Source: Ciona intestinalis (taxonomy: Eukaryota > Chordata > Ascidiacea > Phlebobranchia > Cionidae). From it: a stretch of 64,000 nucleotides of DNA. This document shows positions 23,746-36,460 of this stretch, in pieces; the stretch's first letter is position 1; every line of letters begins with the position of its first letter. A program made the position numbers and the translations under genes. The stretch covers positions 1 through 64,000 of the forward strand of contig NW_004190383.2 of NCBI RefSeq assembly GCF_000224145.3. The letters are read 5' to 3'. The notes below the pieces were generated by a model. The model saw only the letters and a program-made list of their open reading frames with translations, was not told where the DNA came from and made no database searches.

Positions 23746-23941
23746 TATAGTAAGGCTGGGGAAGATGGGACACCTTTAGCACATTATATCCTAATATCCT
23801 GATCGTGTTTCAAACAATTAACAACGGTTTATGGGAGTCGTGAGGATACGGTTTTAGAATTCTTTGAATCTTCTTTGTTTACTATTAAATGGGACGAGAA
23901 AATGGAGGAAAAGGTGTCCCATCTTCCGCCACCCTACTTTA
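23746..23941 (+). mobile_element. MITE copy
   Basis: This is a full-length copy. A half copy (left end only) follows at 24026-24095. Confidence 0.9.
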
Positions 23942-24314
23942 TATACATATAGTTTTAAAAACACATTACAGAGAGATTTTACAGCTTGTCAAATACAAAT
24001 TTCATGACAATTTTACATGTAAAGTTAGGTGGGGGAAGATGGGACAACTTTTTCTTTTATTTTCTCGTACCATTTGGTTATAAGCAAAGAACAATCAAAC
24101 AATGAAAAAAATATTTACTGCAGATCAAATACAAATTTGATCACAATTTTACATGTATATATCCTATAGTATTAAGAAACACATTATTAGGTTAAGTAGT
24201 TTTAAACCTAGAACAACCTATCTGTTACAAAGTGACCATATTGAAACTGTGTACGTTGTAAACACAGTTAAAGAATCAATTCATATTTAGTTATGGTAAA
24301 CACACAGAACTTTC

Positions 24315-24640
24315 AAACTTGATCGGTCATAAATTCACTGTACAAACAATCTGTTGCATTCAAACTGTTTAAAGATATTAGACATTAAATTTACTGGGTT
24401 TAATGCTTGATACTGATACTATTATTAATAGTAACTACTTGGTCAGTCATAACTTCACTGTACAAACAATCTGTATGGCTCAATTCGTTGTATACAACCT
24501 GTTTTAAATGTATTAGGTTTTAAAATAAAAAAAATCTACAAAATACAAATGCTAAATGCACCCAAATAATAAGTTGAAACATTTTTCTTAAATGCACAAA
24601 CAATCTGTACTGCTCAAATTGTGTTCAAATCTTTTTTTAA
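24315..24640 (+). repeat. Local repeat, three copies of a 40-50 bp motif
   Basis: GTACAAACAATCTGT with neighbouring GTCATAA.TTCACT recurs at about 24320, 24440 and 24592 in otherwise unique AT-rich sequence. Confidence 0.7.
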
Positions 24641-24819
24641 GCAGTTATTACCAGTCTTTTAGACAACAAAATCACAAAATGTGTTTACAAAATCACAAAA
24701 TGTGGGTCTCATTTATATATAGTTGCTTAGTGGTCAATAAAATAACGCACGGAAATAAGTTAAAACAAACATAGGTAGTTCCATAGATTAAATTTGTGGC
24801 CTGGATTACTTTTTTTGCT

Positions 24820-25040
24820 CGCCATGCGAGGATAAATAAGTTACATACTTGGTAACTCGTAAGCGGGTATGAGGTGTATGAAACAGAACACCCGTGTTAT
24901 AACGACTGTCGTTGCCCCGCCATGTGAGGATAAATAAGTTACATACGTGGTAACTTGTAAGCGGGCACGAGGTGTATGAAACTGAACACCCATGTTATAA
25001 TGACTGTCATTGCCCCGCCATGCGAGAATAAATAAGTTAC
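24820..25040 (+). repeat. 99 bp repeat, about 2 units
   Basis: Two well-preserved copies of the 99 bp module lie between CFAP206 and the kazrin candidate first exon (c). They run directly into a copy of the family D repeat. Confidence 0.88.
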
Positions 25041-25043
25041 TGT

Positions 25044-25155
25044 AAGCGTGTTTTAATAACTGTTGTTTTGTCGCTAGATCCTGTATTTTTGTTTTAAATA
25101 TTTCTAAATCTTTGCCATTGTAATCGAAGAGACAAATAAAAGTTATTATTATTAC
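25044..25155 (+). repeat. Dispersed repeat family D, copy 1
   Basis: The hallmarks are GTTTTAATAACTGTTGTTTT, TTAAATATTTCTAAAT and CGAAGAGACAAATAAA, ending in TTATTATTATT. Other copies are near 30461, 35760, 45175 and 62450. The short length and simple-sequence tail suggest a SINE or the 3' end of a longer retroelement. Confidence 0.75.
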
Positions 25156-25187
25156 ATTACGTGCGATTACATTGAAAAACTACTAAC

Positions 25188-25254
25188 CTGTAGAGAGGTA
25201 GTCAGTTTTGTTATCCATCTTTTTCTTGGTGCAGGGCATAAACAATTTACTCAT
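25188..25254 (-). CDS. KAZN: Candidate kazrin first coding exon (c)
   Basis: A short minus-strand exon starts with ATG at 25254 and encodes MSKLFMPCTKKKMDNKTDYLS followed by Thr. It ends at donor ACAG|GTTAGT in phase 1, the phase needed to join kazrin at 16836. It lies about 1.4 kb downstream of the CFAP206 stop, in the gap between the two genes. With so few codons chance is a real possibility. The basic, lysine-rich N-terminus and good donor make it worth an RNA check. Confidence 0.35.
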
Positions 25255-26329
25255 CACAAAAACTTAGCATTAACTTAAACATTAACACACATAATACCAT
25301 AGCAGCACATGATCTAAAACAGCAAATTATGAAAATAAATAGTGTATGAAAATAAATGTATTGGTTTTGAGTGGGGTATTTTTATCCTAATTTGGATGTG
25401 CCTGTACATTGTAGTGACTGTACGTCTGTACTATAAGACCACACTGTTTCTTAGCTATTCGGCATATATGTATAATCTGTGCTAGTGGAAAATCCTCTTC
25501 TACGTTATCTGCTAACTACCAAAAACCAACCTCTAACACTTTCCACCAGCCTAATCTGCAACGTACCCGTACTAGAGGATTCTTCACTGGCACCACGAGG
25601 TATGGGTTTATATATTCTCTAATTCGAGTCTTGAAACTTTCTTTTCTATTTTGCGGAACTTAATATAAATAAATTATTGCGACATTACCTTCTTGCGTGA
25701 CTAGAGATTTAGGGAAGTGAATTCGTTTCGATTGGTTAGACTACCTGTTCCTGTATCGCTTAGTTGCTGTATTTGATTTAAGTCAATAGTTGATTTAAGT
25801 CAATACTCATTATTCGGGGGCAGTGAGTAGTTCTGTTTTGACGTTAACTACCTCTTAATAAATACACAAATACCACCACATGCGAAAATGCACTTGTGTT
25901 TTCGATCTTGTTGAATGAGATTTCGCGGGAATAACCGAATATAAAAACACTGATATACGGTATCTATGTGTATTTAAATGCTTTTTGATCCGACGTTCTT
26001 TCACCTGCATTTTATATTTTACTTTTTGCAATTACTATTTAATGCACCTTACATACGTGTACATAACGTTGAATTAAAATAATCGGAACTAATCGCCATA
26101 AATGAACTACACGCACACACGAGGAAACCTACCGAACCAAATTTTGGTAAAAAGCTATCAGAAGCTTTACTAATGTTTCATTTTCCCACACTCTGGATGC
26201 TTTTATGCAAATCACATCTCAAATTGATAACAAGTGTTTTCTCCCCACTGTCTTAATTAAGAAAATATAACGTATGTTAACATAAATATTAAATGCAGTC
26301 ACAGAACTAGATAATACCAATTACATGTT

Positions 26330-26490
26330 CACGATCTTTTGATTGGTAACCTCTGGGTTGGAGCAATTGTTGTTAAGTATCTTGCCCAAAGACACATACA
26401 CCAACAATAGTAGCAGCGACGAGCCTTGAATCCATTACCTCTGGGTTGGAAGCGAACCACTTTGCCACGGTGCCGGACTATTAACTTATG
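26330..26490 (-). mobile_element. SINE head and central section, reverse
   Basis: The minus strand reads GCACCGTGGCAAAGTGG and then CTTGCCCAAAG-type central sequence on plus. The 3' module is absent. It lies just downstream of the CFAP206 stop. Confidence 0.8.
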
Positions 26491-26665
26491 AATTAACTTT
26501 TCTTTGTTCATGAGCCAGTAGCTTCAACAAAATTAGGAATTCCTACGTAAACTTTACACAGAAACAAACAACACACAATTACATATAGAGACTTATATTT
26601 CGAAAATAGTTATCTTTTCCTTATAACATAACATTACAGTGTGAATGAGACATAACAGTGGAAAC

Positions 26666-29600
26666 TTATATTTCATCAACAGAACGTGTGAGGTCCATCT
26701 TCACCATTGTTCTTATTCCCCGGACTCCACGCAAGCCTGCTAAGAAAACCTGGAACATACAAACAGTATGGTGTTAAAACTGTACAATACAAAATGCAGA
26801 TATTTTAAGGGCTATAATGGTTACATTTTTATATATTTAGCGAGTTGAGAAATATGAGACACCTTTTCATTCTATTTTCTCCCTCATTTGGTAGTAAACA
26901 AAGTAAATTCAAAGAATTATAAAACCGTACCGTCACGACTTCCATAGGCCATTGTTAATTGTTCAAAAAAACCTTCAGGATAATGGATTTATTAGGGTTG
27001 GAAAGATGGGACACCTTTTTCATCTATTTTCTTAACCCATTTGGTAGTAAACAAAGAACATTCAAAGAATTATAAACCGTATTCTCACGACTACCATAGA
27101 CCTTTGTTAATTGATTAAAACACGATCAGGATATTTAAAGAGTTTGTGCTAAACATGTCTATTCTTTCCCCACCCTACTATAATATGCTATGTGCTACCT
27201 GTGGTCTTGGCACATTACTCTGTCCATCTCGTTTCGTTTGCGCCCCTTGATCCTTAAGAAGATAAACTTGCGTTTCGTTGTCTCGACGAATGTTGCTTAG
27301 ATTCGTCTGCATTGACTTGGTGATCCTGGTTCGAAGATTTGCCTGAAAATTTTAAACCATTGAACTGCAAAATATTTCATTCATTCATTTAAATAAAAAA
27401 AATATATATTTTGAATTAGAAGCAAAAAGGCTTTAAACTTGAATTGTACATTTATTATTTTAATCAAAAACTTCTTATAACGACTGTCGCTTTGTCACTG
27501 AACAAAGTTTTATATTGTTTTGCATATTTCTTGATTTTCGGGGTTGTGTTTTACTAGACAATAAAACTTATGTTTTGTTTAATGTATGGAACACATTACC
27601 ATTATATAAAAAACATTACTTTAGCACTTGGTTCAAATCCAAGGATACCTCGCGCGCTGAGCCAAAGTGTGCTATCATATTGAATAAATACAAAGTGACC
27701 ATTTATCAATATTCGGACTATTTGGGCGATACATTTTTAAACTGATATTTAAACAGCTGCAACACCTTGGCTTGTGGTAAAGAAAAAATAAAGTTGAACA
27801 GCCCAGAGAGCTTGACTAAAAATGGCACCATTACAGTTCTGCAGATTTTACTTTTTAGATTCTACTTAAAACATTTGTAGAAGCATTAGCTCCAAGCTTT
27901 CATTAATAGCATTAAATTTGTTTCCACCCTTTACTTTTTAGAAGCTTTGCATTTCAAGCTTCTATGAATTTAGTGATTATTAAGATTTGTATGAATGAAT
28001 GAATATAACTTATTTATCCTCGCATGGCGGGGCAATGACAGTCGTTATAATACGGGTGTTCTGTTTCATACACCTTGTGTCTGCTTACAAGTTACCACGT
28101 ATGTAACTTATTTATCCTCGCATGGCGGGGCAATGACAGTCGTTATAACACGGGTGTTCTGTTTCATACACCTTGTGTCTGCTTACAAGTTACCACGTAT
28201 GTAACTTATTTATCCTCGCATGGCGGGGCAACAACAGTCGTTATAACACGGGTGTTCTGTTTCATACACCTCGTGCCTGCTTACAAGTTACCACGTATGT
28301 AACTTTGTGGGTGATTGTTTTTCTGTATGGCTGACAATTAGACAATCCATTAGTTACCACTGGGTTGGATCAACTGTCGTTAAGTGTCTTGCCCAAGGAC
28401 ACATACGCCAACAATGGTAGCATTTCTTACCAGTTTAAGAGCTTTTCTTCTAAGCTCCCATTCGTTCCATTCATAGTTTTTCACGATGTTGTGCTCAAGT
28501 ATATGTGTGTCAGTCTGCGTACCACTGTCAGATTTGGTCACTGGTTTTTCAATCATACGCCCTTCACCCTGAAAAATAATTTCACATAATTTTTTTTTCA
28601 CTTTATTTGTTTGAAAATGATAGCCAAATTCAAATTATTCAAAAATTTTTTTTAAACGAAGGAAATCAACAGCAAAAAAGTCGCTTACACGTTATGGATA
28701 AAAAGTGTGGGAAAAAGGCATCAATTACAAAGCTTGACTGAAAATTAAATGTAAAAACCACACTAATGAAAGAAAAAGCTAAAACTATCAAATACAGACT
28801 CTTAGAAACTACTGTACAGACCCTAGTAGGTTTGCGACCCCAGTTTGGAAACCCACAAAGTTACATACATAGTAACTCGTAAGCGGGCCAAGGTCTATGA
28901 AACAGAACACCCATGTTAGAACAACTATCGTTGCCCCGCCACGCAAGGATAAAGCAAGTTACATTTATTCTCATTACATTCCCGGGACCTCACGCAACAC
29001 ACAAAGGTATATATACAATACAAACTACCTGAGAATAAGGAGATATGGCAGCAAATTGTTGATGTAACTCCAGAAGTTGGATCAGTTCTGGGGATTTTTT
29101 GGCAGCTTCGGCTACAAGGGCGATTGCTTTATCAGGGTAAGCTGCGAACTCGTACGCTGCTGATCGTGAACTGAACACGTACAGCTTGTCCTGGTATTGA
29201 AGGATACCAATGTCTGGGTTGCCTGTGTAGATAAATGAACGAATGTAACTTGCTTTATTCTCATGTGGCCGGAAAACGAGAGCCGATAAACACGGGTATT
29301 CATACACCTCATGCCAGCTTACAAGTTGCCACTTATGTAACTTATTTATCCTCACATGACGGGGCAACGACAGTCGTTATAACACAGGTGTTCTGTTTCA
29401 TACGCCTCATGCCAGCTTACAAGTTGCCACTTCTGTAACTTATTTATCCTCACATGACGGGGCAACGACAGTCGTTATAACACAGGTGTTCTGTTTCATA
29501 CGCCTCATGCCAGCTTACAAGTTGCCACCTATGTAACTTATTTATCCTCACATGGCATTATAACACAAGTGTTATGTTTCATACATCTCGTGCCAGCTTA

Positions 29601-32600
29601 CGAGTTACCAAGTGTGTTCTTTTTTGGGGGGGGGGATTTTTTCATTTTTTTATGTGTGGCTGATAATTTGGACAACCCATTCATGACCACTGGGTTGGAG
29701 CAATTGTTGTTAAGTGTCTTGCCCAAGAACACATACGTCCACAGTGGTAGCAGTGAGAAGCCTTGAACCCATAACCTCTGGGTTAGAGGCAGGCTCACTA
29801 ACCATTGTGCCCAAGGTGCTTATGGATCCTAATATATACACACCTGGAAGCAGCAGTCTGTTATGTTTGATGATGGTATAACCACAACAACCACGATATT
29901 GAAGCAAAAGTCGGTCGTAATTTTTAGTGGTTTCAGGAAACAGCCATTGTAGTTGTGGATTGTCCATAAAATCATCAGGATTTACTCGGTTGCCTGGTGG
30001 GAATAATATATATTGGTTTATGTAGTTATTGTTGCACTGGCATAATTCCTATCACCTATGCTGTAGGACCTCACCCATATAGATTAGAATGTGCATATAC
30101 AATGTTGGGGTAATGTGCCAACTCTGGCCTAAATCCCAGGCCCCATGGCATGCCACGCTTTGTGGGAAACTGTGTAACCTCACCCATATAGAAAAGATAT
30201 TTGAAACACGAACCATATAACCCACCCATGGTTTCATGGATCCTCTGTTCATCAGATTTGATGACAACTCCTTCCAGATGTGGAACAAGGATCTCTTCAG
30301 GAAACAAATCACGCTGTGTCCTGACAAAGATGAAAATTGATGTAAAGTTATCGAGACATGCTATGGTGAATATGCATGATAAAGACTAATATAATATTGT
30401 AATGATATTGGGTGTAACGGTCACGCCTTATATCCAAAATATTCTTTCTTTCTTTTTTTATCAACAAGCGTGTTTTAACAACTGTTATTTTACCGTTACT
30501 CGTTTTTTTCCGCTTTTGTCAACTTTCCCATTCTTTGTTATCGTGACCGAAGAGACGAAATAAATTTCATTTATTCGTAATAATGATATATTAAAGTAAA
30601 GATATAGCATAACACCTACCTGGTGAAAGGTTCAATACTTGCAAGGATATTACTCAACACACTGAGCAAGACCATTTCATCTTGAAAGCAAGTCCATAAG
30701 TGTGAGATGCTGATGAACTGAGGCTGGTGGTTGTAATGGTAAGGTTAGTGTAAAGTATAGTATAATAGGGTTATGCAACGTATTGTATAGGTAATGTAAT
30801 GCATAATAGGGTGGGATATAGACATGTAATGTTTAGTAGGGTGGGGTGAGAAGGCACTTGTTTTCATTCTCTTCTTTTTCCGCCCCATTTGGTAGTAAAC
30901 AAAGAATATTTACAGAAATATACAACCGTATCCTGACGACTCTAAAAGAGTGTTGTTACCTGTTCAAAATACTTACACCACAGTACTATATTAGTTTTCT
31001 ATTCTAAATGGATGAGGTCCTCGTAAAGAGGGGCCAAGATTTAGGTATAGCTTCCTTTACATAGTTGTTTTGATCCTTAAGTTACAAGACATATGGTTGG
31101 CTTAATGTAGCTGTTTTGGCTCTAAAAGATCATTGATAATTGATCAAAAGAATTACACCACAGTACAATATATGTATTTTTTTATTCAATAGAACTATAT
31201 TACAAAACAAACTAATCAGATACTTACGTATACTTGTGCAGTTGGCACGGCGGTTTTTGATTGGACAGTTTGTTGTAGCTGATCCATCCTGGCTCCTAAT
31301 TGGTTGACGAGCATTTCAACTTGTTGAGCGCAACCAATGATATCGTTCTGTGGGAAAAATAAAAGAAGAGACGAATGAATAAAAAAAGAAAAAAAAAGAA
31401 TGTTATGGTCACCATGACACCGCATCGCAGTCAGACGCGTAATATTGGCACCATTTTTTAACCTTGTGTGCTTACGAGTTACCATACTTTTCAACTTTGT
31501 GAATGATTTTTATTTGATATGGCTTACAATTTGGACAACTCAGTATTTAGTTTATTTATATTAAATTTGAATAATGCAACTTATTTATCCTCGCATGGTG
31601 GGGCAATGACAGTCATTATAACATGGGTGTTCTGTTTTATACGCCTTGTGCCTGCTTACAAGTTATTACTTAATTAAATAAGGTAAACATTCATTTTTAC
31701 AGTAACGGGTTTGCTTTAATCTACCCAAGTGTATTCAATATATAGGCAACGACACAAGTTATAATCTGTTAAGATTTTTCCAATGGATGATTGAAGAATA
31801 TATATTTGTTGTTTTAAGCGTTNNNNNNNNNNNNNNNNNNNNNNNNNNNNNNNNNNNNNNNNNNNNNNNNNNGGCGATCAGTTTTAGTATCGCCGTTGAG
31901 CATCGAACCGGGACACTTTGGTTTCGTTGCAGGCGCCTAAACCACTAAGCCACGGCGCCAGACTGTGTTATGGTAATCGTTTTCTTGAAATAAAAAAAAT
32001 TAAAAATAAAGAACCAAATTTGTAGCAAACTAAGTGGGATTTTCTAACATGCTTGGTAATGTAAGTGCTTTGCACGACAGTTTATAATTATAACACACCA
32101 AAAAAATAACCGTGTGATATGCGTGAGATCTTGTCAGAAATCCCATATTCAACAGATTATACCAACCATACATATTCAACTTACCAGCAAAATACGCAGG
32201 AATGCTTCGTGTTGCCGAACATTAATCAGGGATTCCTTTAATAGTTGGACAGGAATCTCATTTGGCAACACTGGTGGATCCAGGGCTTGGAAGTGCTCAA
32301 CTAATGCAGTGAACCTGTGATGGTGTCAACGATTACATAGAATTGATTGAATGTAACTTATTTATCCTCGCATGGCGGGACAACGAAAGTCTTTATAGAA
32401 AAGGTTCTGTTTCATACACCTTGTGTCCGCTTACAAGTTACCATGTATGTAACTTATATATCCTCACATGGCAGGGCAACGACAGTTGTTATAACACGAG
32501 TGTTCTGTTTCATACACCTCGTGCCCGCTTAACATCTACTACAGGAGTAACGTTGTTGGCAAAAGCCATAAAACTCCAAATTTTGGTGCAGTAGCTGGAA

Positions 32601-35195
32601 AACCCAGTGTAAAATACCTGAACGCAGATTGCTGACTGTTTTGTATTTCTATGTCCACGTTTTGAGTTGTAGCTGGAATTGCTTCGTTTAGGATTCCCGG
32701 CACTAAGTACAGATGGAGTGATATATTTATAATTTAATTATAATAGCAAAAAAAATAAAAAAAGCAAAACATTGTGTGTTTTTTTTATAAAAATATTTAA
32801 TTATTGACCACTAAATGCTTTTATTCTTTGAACTACACTGGTTGCATGAAATACTTAATAGGCTTCCCGGCTGTTGTAGTAATAGGCCAACTCTGGCTTA
32901 AATCCCAGGTCCCATGACATGCCCTACTGTAGGACCTCACCCACATAGAATAGAATGTGCATATACGATGTTGGGGTGATGTGCCAACTCTGGCCTAAAT
33001 CCCAGGTTCCATGGCGTGTCTCACTGTAGGACCTCACCCATATAGAATAGAATGTGCATATACGATGTTGGGGTAATGGCCCAACTCTGGCATAAATCCC
33101 AAGTCCTCGACAAGAACCTCACCCACATAGAACAGACCCCCAGATTAAGAAGCCCTATGTATAACCACCAACTTACAATCATCAATTCCTTCCCCTCCTT
33201 TCCCACATTCCTTGTTGAACAGACGAATACCGGACACAATAAACGTGAGTTCTTGTAATTGTCGTTCCTTATCCCTCTTGGTGAGCGACATGAACGTTCC
33301 AAGTTCAGTTTGCGGAAAAACGCTCTGAAGAGCAGCTGATAAAAAATGATTTGAATAATTTGTAATAAATTCCGTGAATCTGACCCTGATCTGGTGCTCA
33401 TAGAGTTGGACAATTCTTGTGTAAAGAAATACAGTAAGGATCTGGTGCTACAAAAATGACTAATTGGACTTGATTTTTGTCTGTTAGGTTTTTCCAGATT
33501 TGAATAAAAATTGTGCAGTTTGGCCAATGTTAGATGCCTATAAAATAACTTGTAACAAATTCAAGTTTAACTACAGTAATTGACCAATTTGACCTTTGGA
33601 AATCAAAGCAATTATCTTTGAATCAAAACTTAAATGGTTATTGGTACTAGACTAGTCTAAATCTAGACCATTAAAAATATTATTTAATAACTTTTTAATA
33701 AATAAAAAAATCTACATTTAATATATATATATATAGGAAACTTTTTAATAAATAGACAACACTTTTAATAAATATACAACAGGTCTAAATATACAGAAAA
33801 TTTTTTTCTTAAATAGACAACACATTAATAAATAATAATTACAAACCCGTTGCTTCTCTGACGACAGCGATGTCTGTGGGCGATCCCAACCCGGAACGTA
33901 ACAAAACATACGAAACTATTTTCCTGTATAAGCTTTCTAGTTCTTCTCTTGTCCTGAAAACAAGAATACATTTTTTTTATACACCGACTAACGCATAATA
34001 ATATGGAAACTAATGAACCATAAAAATGCAGATTAAAAAGATATAAATAACTGCAAACTTTTTTCCAAACGAAAATCAACATTAATTTTTTTTCAAAAAA
34101 TAAATGTAACTTATTTTATCCTCACATAACTGGAAAACAGCAGTCGTTATAACACGGCTGTTCTGTTTCATACACCTCGTGCCTGCCAATGAGTTACCAA
34201 GTATGTTACTTTGTGGGTGATTATGCAGAAAATATGCAATATTTTTCCTAAAATCCAAATAATTTCAACAGAAATAATAGTATTGTATGCCAGTAAAAAT
34301 ATTACTTGCTAATTCCTGGGCAAGCCTGCCCAGCCTGCCACCCCAGGTTTGACGCCTATGGTCGCAATGTTATAAGAAAAAATCTCGTACGTTGCATATT
34401 AGGCTGGTGGAAAGTGTTAGAGGTTGTTAGTTAGGGGTTATAAGGGGGTCAGTGGGTTAGGGGTTAGCTGATAACGTAGGAGGAGGGTCCATCACTAGCA
34501 CCAAAAACTTTACAAAATGGCCATTATACCTTGCTCTGCTATCAGTGATCTCTCGGGTGACTGGTGTAAGTCTGGCTTCTAAAACACGGCGATGTTCGTC
34601 GAGAAATTCCTTCCTGCTTGTGTAGTTCATGTCGAAATAGACTTGCATTTTAATCGTGTCCAAACTTGGTGATCGTGCGTCAACCAATCTTTCCACACAA
34701 TACTGGAAATGAAGGAAAAAATTAAGGATATTTATTTTGCTCCAACCCAATGGTGACTAATGGGTTGTCTAATTTTCAGCCATACAGGAAAACATGGTAA
34801 CTTGTGAGCGGAAACAAGGCGTATCAATTTGGGAAAACACCTGTGTTATATCGACTGTCAAATGGGAATAATATGGCAACCTTGTAAGATCAATGTCAGC
34901 ACAGAACTAAGACCAACACTTAAAAATACACTTTAAATAGATTTTATCTCAACATTTTTAAAATCAAAACATAAATTTACTTTAAAAACTACAAAATGCT
35001 TGCCTTTATTAGTTTTTGAACGTCATCTTTCGTTAACGTCCTATCAACATTGAACTCATTTTGAGGATCCAAGACCACTGCCTTTACCATGAAGGCTACA
35101 AGCGTTTCCGACAAACTGTGACCTTTGCTTGCACATTCTTGCACAATTTCACGAATAATATTCTTAATCACACTTTCGGCTTGTGCTCGCGACAT
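26666..35195 (-). CDS. CFAP206: Cilia- and flagella-associated protein 206 (14 exons)
   Basis: This encodes an axonemal protein of motile cilia and sperm flagella, known in other organisms as an adaptor at the base of radial spoke 2. The exons, 5' to 3', are 35004-35195, 34530-34702, 33847-33953, 33177-33335, 32618-32702, 32185-32314, 31228-31347, 30620-30723, 30226-30320, 29844-29993, 29029-29222, 28431-28568, 27199-27342 and 26666-26749. Phases agree throughout and give 624 aa, against about 622 in human. Diagnostic stretches are AESVIKNIIREIVQECAS, MVKAVVLDPQNEFNVDRTL, SPSLDTIKMQVYFDMNYTSR, CGKGGEGIDD, ELIQLLELHQQF and NYEWNEWELRRKALKL. I chose ATG 35195 because the family starts just before the AESVI motif. 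The first intron uses a GC donor (AAG|GCAAGC). A 50-N gap and SINE pieces lie in the introns. The gene is divergent from the FLVCR gene. Confidence 0.96.
26845..27183 (-). mobile_element. Two fused MITE copies
   Basis: A copy lacking its right end (26845-26985) runs directly into a full copy (26990-27183), 16 bases from the end of CFAP206 exon 13. Confidence 0.85.
28005..28425 (-). repeat. Composite SINE, reverse, with 3 copies of the 99 bp module
   Basis: Read on the minus strand, the element has a tRNA-like/unique section (CACTGGGTTGGATCAA, TGTCTTGCCCAAGGACACAT on plus), then a linker, then three 99 bp modules ending in an ATTC tail at 28005. It sits beside CFAP206 exon 12 and shows that the array is an expansion of the SINE 3' end. 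Confidence 0.85.
28855..28975 (+). repeat. 99 bp repeat, single unit
   Basis: One diverged copy of the 99 bp module, ending with an ATTTATTCTCATT tail, lies in a CFAP206 intron. Confidence 0.8.
29235..29815 (-). repeat. Composite SINE, reverse, with 4 copies of the 99 bp module
   Basis: Four 99 bp units (29235-29610) adjoin a poly-G/T stretch. They are followed by the SINE central and tRNA-like head in reverse, including AACCATTGTGCC near 29805. The element fills most of the intron between CFAP206 exons 10 and 11. Confidence 0.88.
30058..30195 (+). repeat. 97 bp repeat, about 1.4 units
   Basis: One full and one partial unit lie in the CFAP206 intron downstream of exon 9 and overlap its 3' neighbourhood. 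Confidence 0.88.
30461..30592 (+). repeat. Dispersed repeat family D, copy 2
   Basis: GTGTTTTAACAACTGTTATT starts the copy, and CGAAGAGACGAAATAAATTT with a TTCATTTATTC tail ends it. It lies in a CFAP206 intron. Confidence 0.72.
30825..30990 (-). mobile_element. MITE copy, diverged
   Basis: The left end is TAGTAGGGTGGGGTGAGAAG and the right end is decayed. It lies just upstream of CFAP206 exon 8. Confidence 0.75.
31570..31670 (-). repeat. 99 bp repeat, single unit
   Basis: One copy of the module in reverse orientation lies in a CFAP206 intron, near the N gap. Confidence 0.8.
31823..31872. other. Assembly gap, 50 N
   Basis: A run of 50 N lies in a CFAP206 intron between the exons at 31347 and 32185. 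Phases across the gap agree, so no exon needs to be missing. Confidence 0.99.
31880..31970 (-). repeat. tRNA-derived SINE head
   Basis: The minus strand reads GGCGCCGTGGCTTAGTGG then CCGGTTCGATGC, matching RNA polymerase III box A and box B. No closing acceptor stem is present, so it is a SINE head rather than a tRNA gene. It begins right after the N gap. Confidence 0.75.
32345..32535 (-). repeat. 99 bp repeat, 2 units
   Basis: Two reverse-oriented copies of the module lie in a CFAP206 intron. They start directly after an ATTGATTGAATG tail sequence. Confidence 0.85.
32885..33140 (+). repeat. 97 bp tandem array, about 2.6 units
   Basis: Units of the same family lie in the CFAP206 intron just downstream of the exon at 33177. 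Confidence 0.9.
33372..33485 (-). repeat. Dispersed repeat family E, copy 1
   Basis: The plus strand reads CATAGAGTTGGACAATTCTT then GTAAGGATCTGGTGCTAC. Related copies lie near 49830 and 60900. It sits just upstream of CFAP206 exon 4. Confidence 0.75.
34095..34215 (-). repeat. 99 bp repeat, single unit
   Basis: One reverse copy of the module lies in a CFAP206 intron, about 140 bases from exon 3. Confidence 0.8.
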
Positions 35196-35759
35196 TTTAG
35201 CCAAGTTTTTTTGTGAATACGTGTATTTTACCAGCCTTAGCTTTGGTAGCTTAACTATCTCAAAGAAAATAAAGATTTAATAACAGCTGCCGGAAATTAT
35301 ATGGAAAATAAATTAGTTTATTTTGTTTATTTTAAGAACTAACTTTACAAAACACACGGTTGCCCTGACTCCAGATAACGCCAACACAGAAACAGTATTA
35401 ACCGAAATTGCCTGCAACCGCTCGCAACCGCAATATTAAAAGATTAAAATATTCGAAGAGTTCGCTGCCTTTTACAAATTAAAAGATACGACTAGTATAT
35501 AAAAAAGCGAAAATTGAATAAAGGTGTTAACCCAATTTATTGTATTCATTAAAAAACTAACGTGTCAGCCAAAACTTGCTATTTCGAGCCTATTTGAGAA
35601 AAAGGTCACCCGTTTAGTCAATTTTTTAAAATAGGAACAGAAGTATTAAGATACATTAATTTCAAGTGCTTTTAACTCGATGTAGGCTTAATGATAACAT
35701 TTTTTGCCTGGGTTCAAGAGCCACACTTTTTTATTGACACACTTTCCCAAATCTTTTAA

Positions 35760-35885
35760 CCATATATCTTGTTTTAATAACAGTTGATTGTTTTGCTGTT
35801 GATCCCCTTTTCTTCATTTTTTAAATATTTTTAAAATTTAAATACATGATCTTCGCTATCATTTTCAAGGAGATAAATAAAAATA
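35760..35885 (+). repeat. Dispersed repeat family D, copy 3
   Basis: CTTGTTTTAATAACAGTTG starts the copy and AAGGAGATAAATAAAAA ends it. It lies in the CFAP206/FLVCR intergenic space. Confidence 0.65.
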
Positions 35886-36273
35886 TGCTATGTTTTAAAA
35901 TGAAATTCCTTTTAAACTAGGTAGAACGAAACTTACACAGTCCAAAGGTTAAGAAAAAGAAACCACAAGACAAATAATCTATTTGATAAACCCTCAAGTC
36001 AGTGCACAATAAATACTTATGGAGGTTTAAGATTACAGAATAGCTCCTTCTGTATTCAATTGTCAAGAGCATGCAGCTACAGGATGCAATCAAAAGCAGC
36101 AGAACGGCGTCTAGTTTCTGATGAAGTTTAGTATGCTGTAGCCTACTCTGGTTATAGGCTATAACATGTGTGTTAGCTAGCCTAGCCTTCGGTAAAGCAA
36201 GATAATAGTATGTTACTTACAGTGATGTAGCATGGTCTGGAAAGCGCCGAGAAAAACGGCCAGGGAATGTATA

Positions 36274-36460
36274 TAGTTTAGGTGGGGGAAGTTGGGACAC
36301 CTTTAGTACATAAAATCCAAATATCCTAATCGTGTTTTAAACAAATAACACCGGTCTGTCGGGGTCGTGAGGATATAGTTTCATAATTCCTTGAATGTTC
36401 TTTGTTTACTACCAAATGGGACCAGAGAATAGAATGAAAAGTTGTCCCATCTTCCCCCAC

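Noticed and set aside
28380..29967. Short frames reading SINE central sequence beside CFAP206 exons
   Set aside because: They are read-through of real exons into SINE DNA past the donor or acceptor.
31880..31970. tRNA gene on the minus strand
   Set aside because: It has tRNA-like promoter boxes only. The stems are not complementary and it resembles SINE heads nearby.
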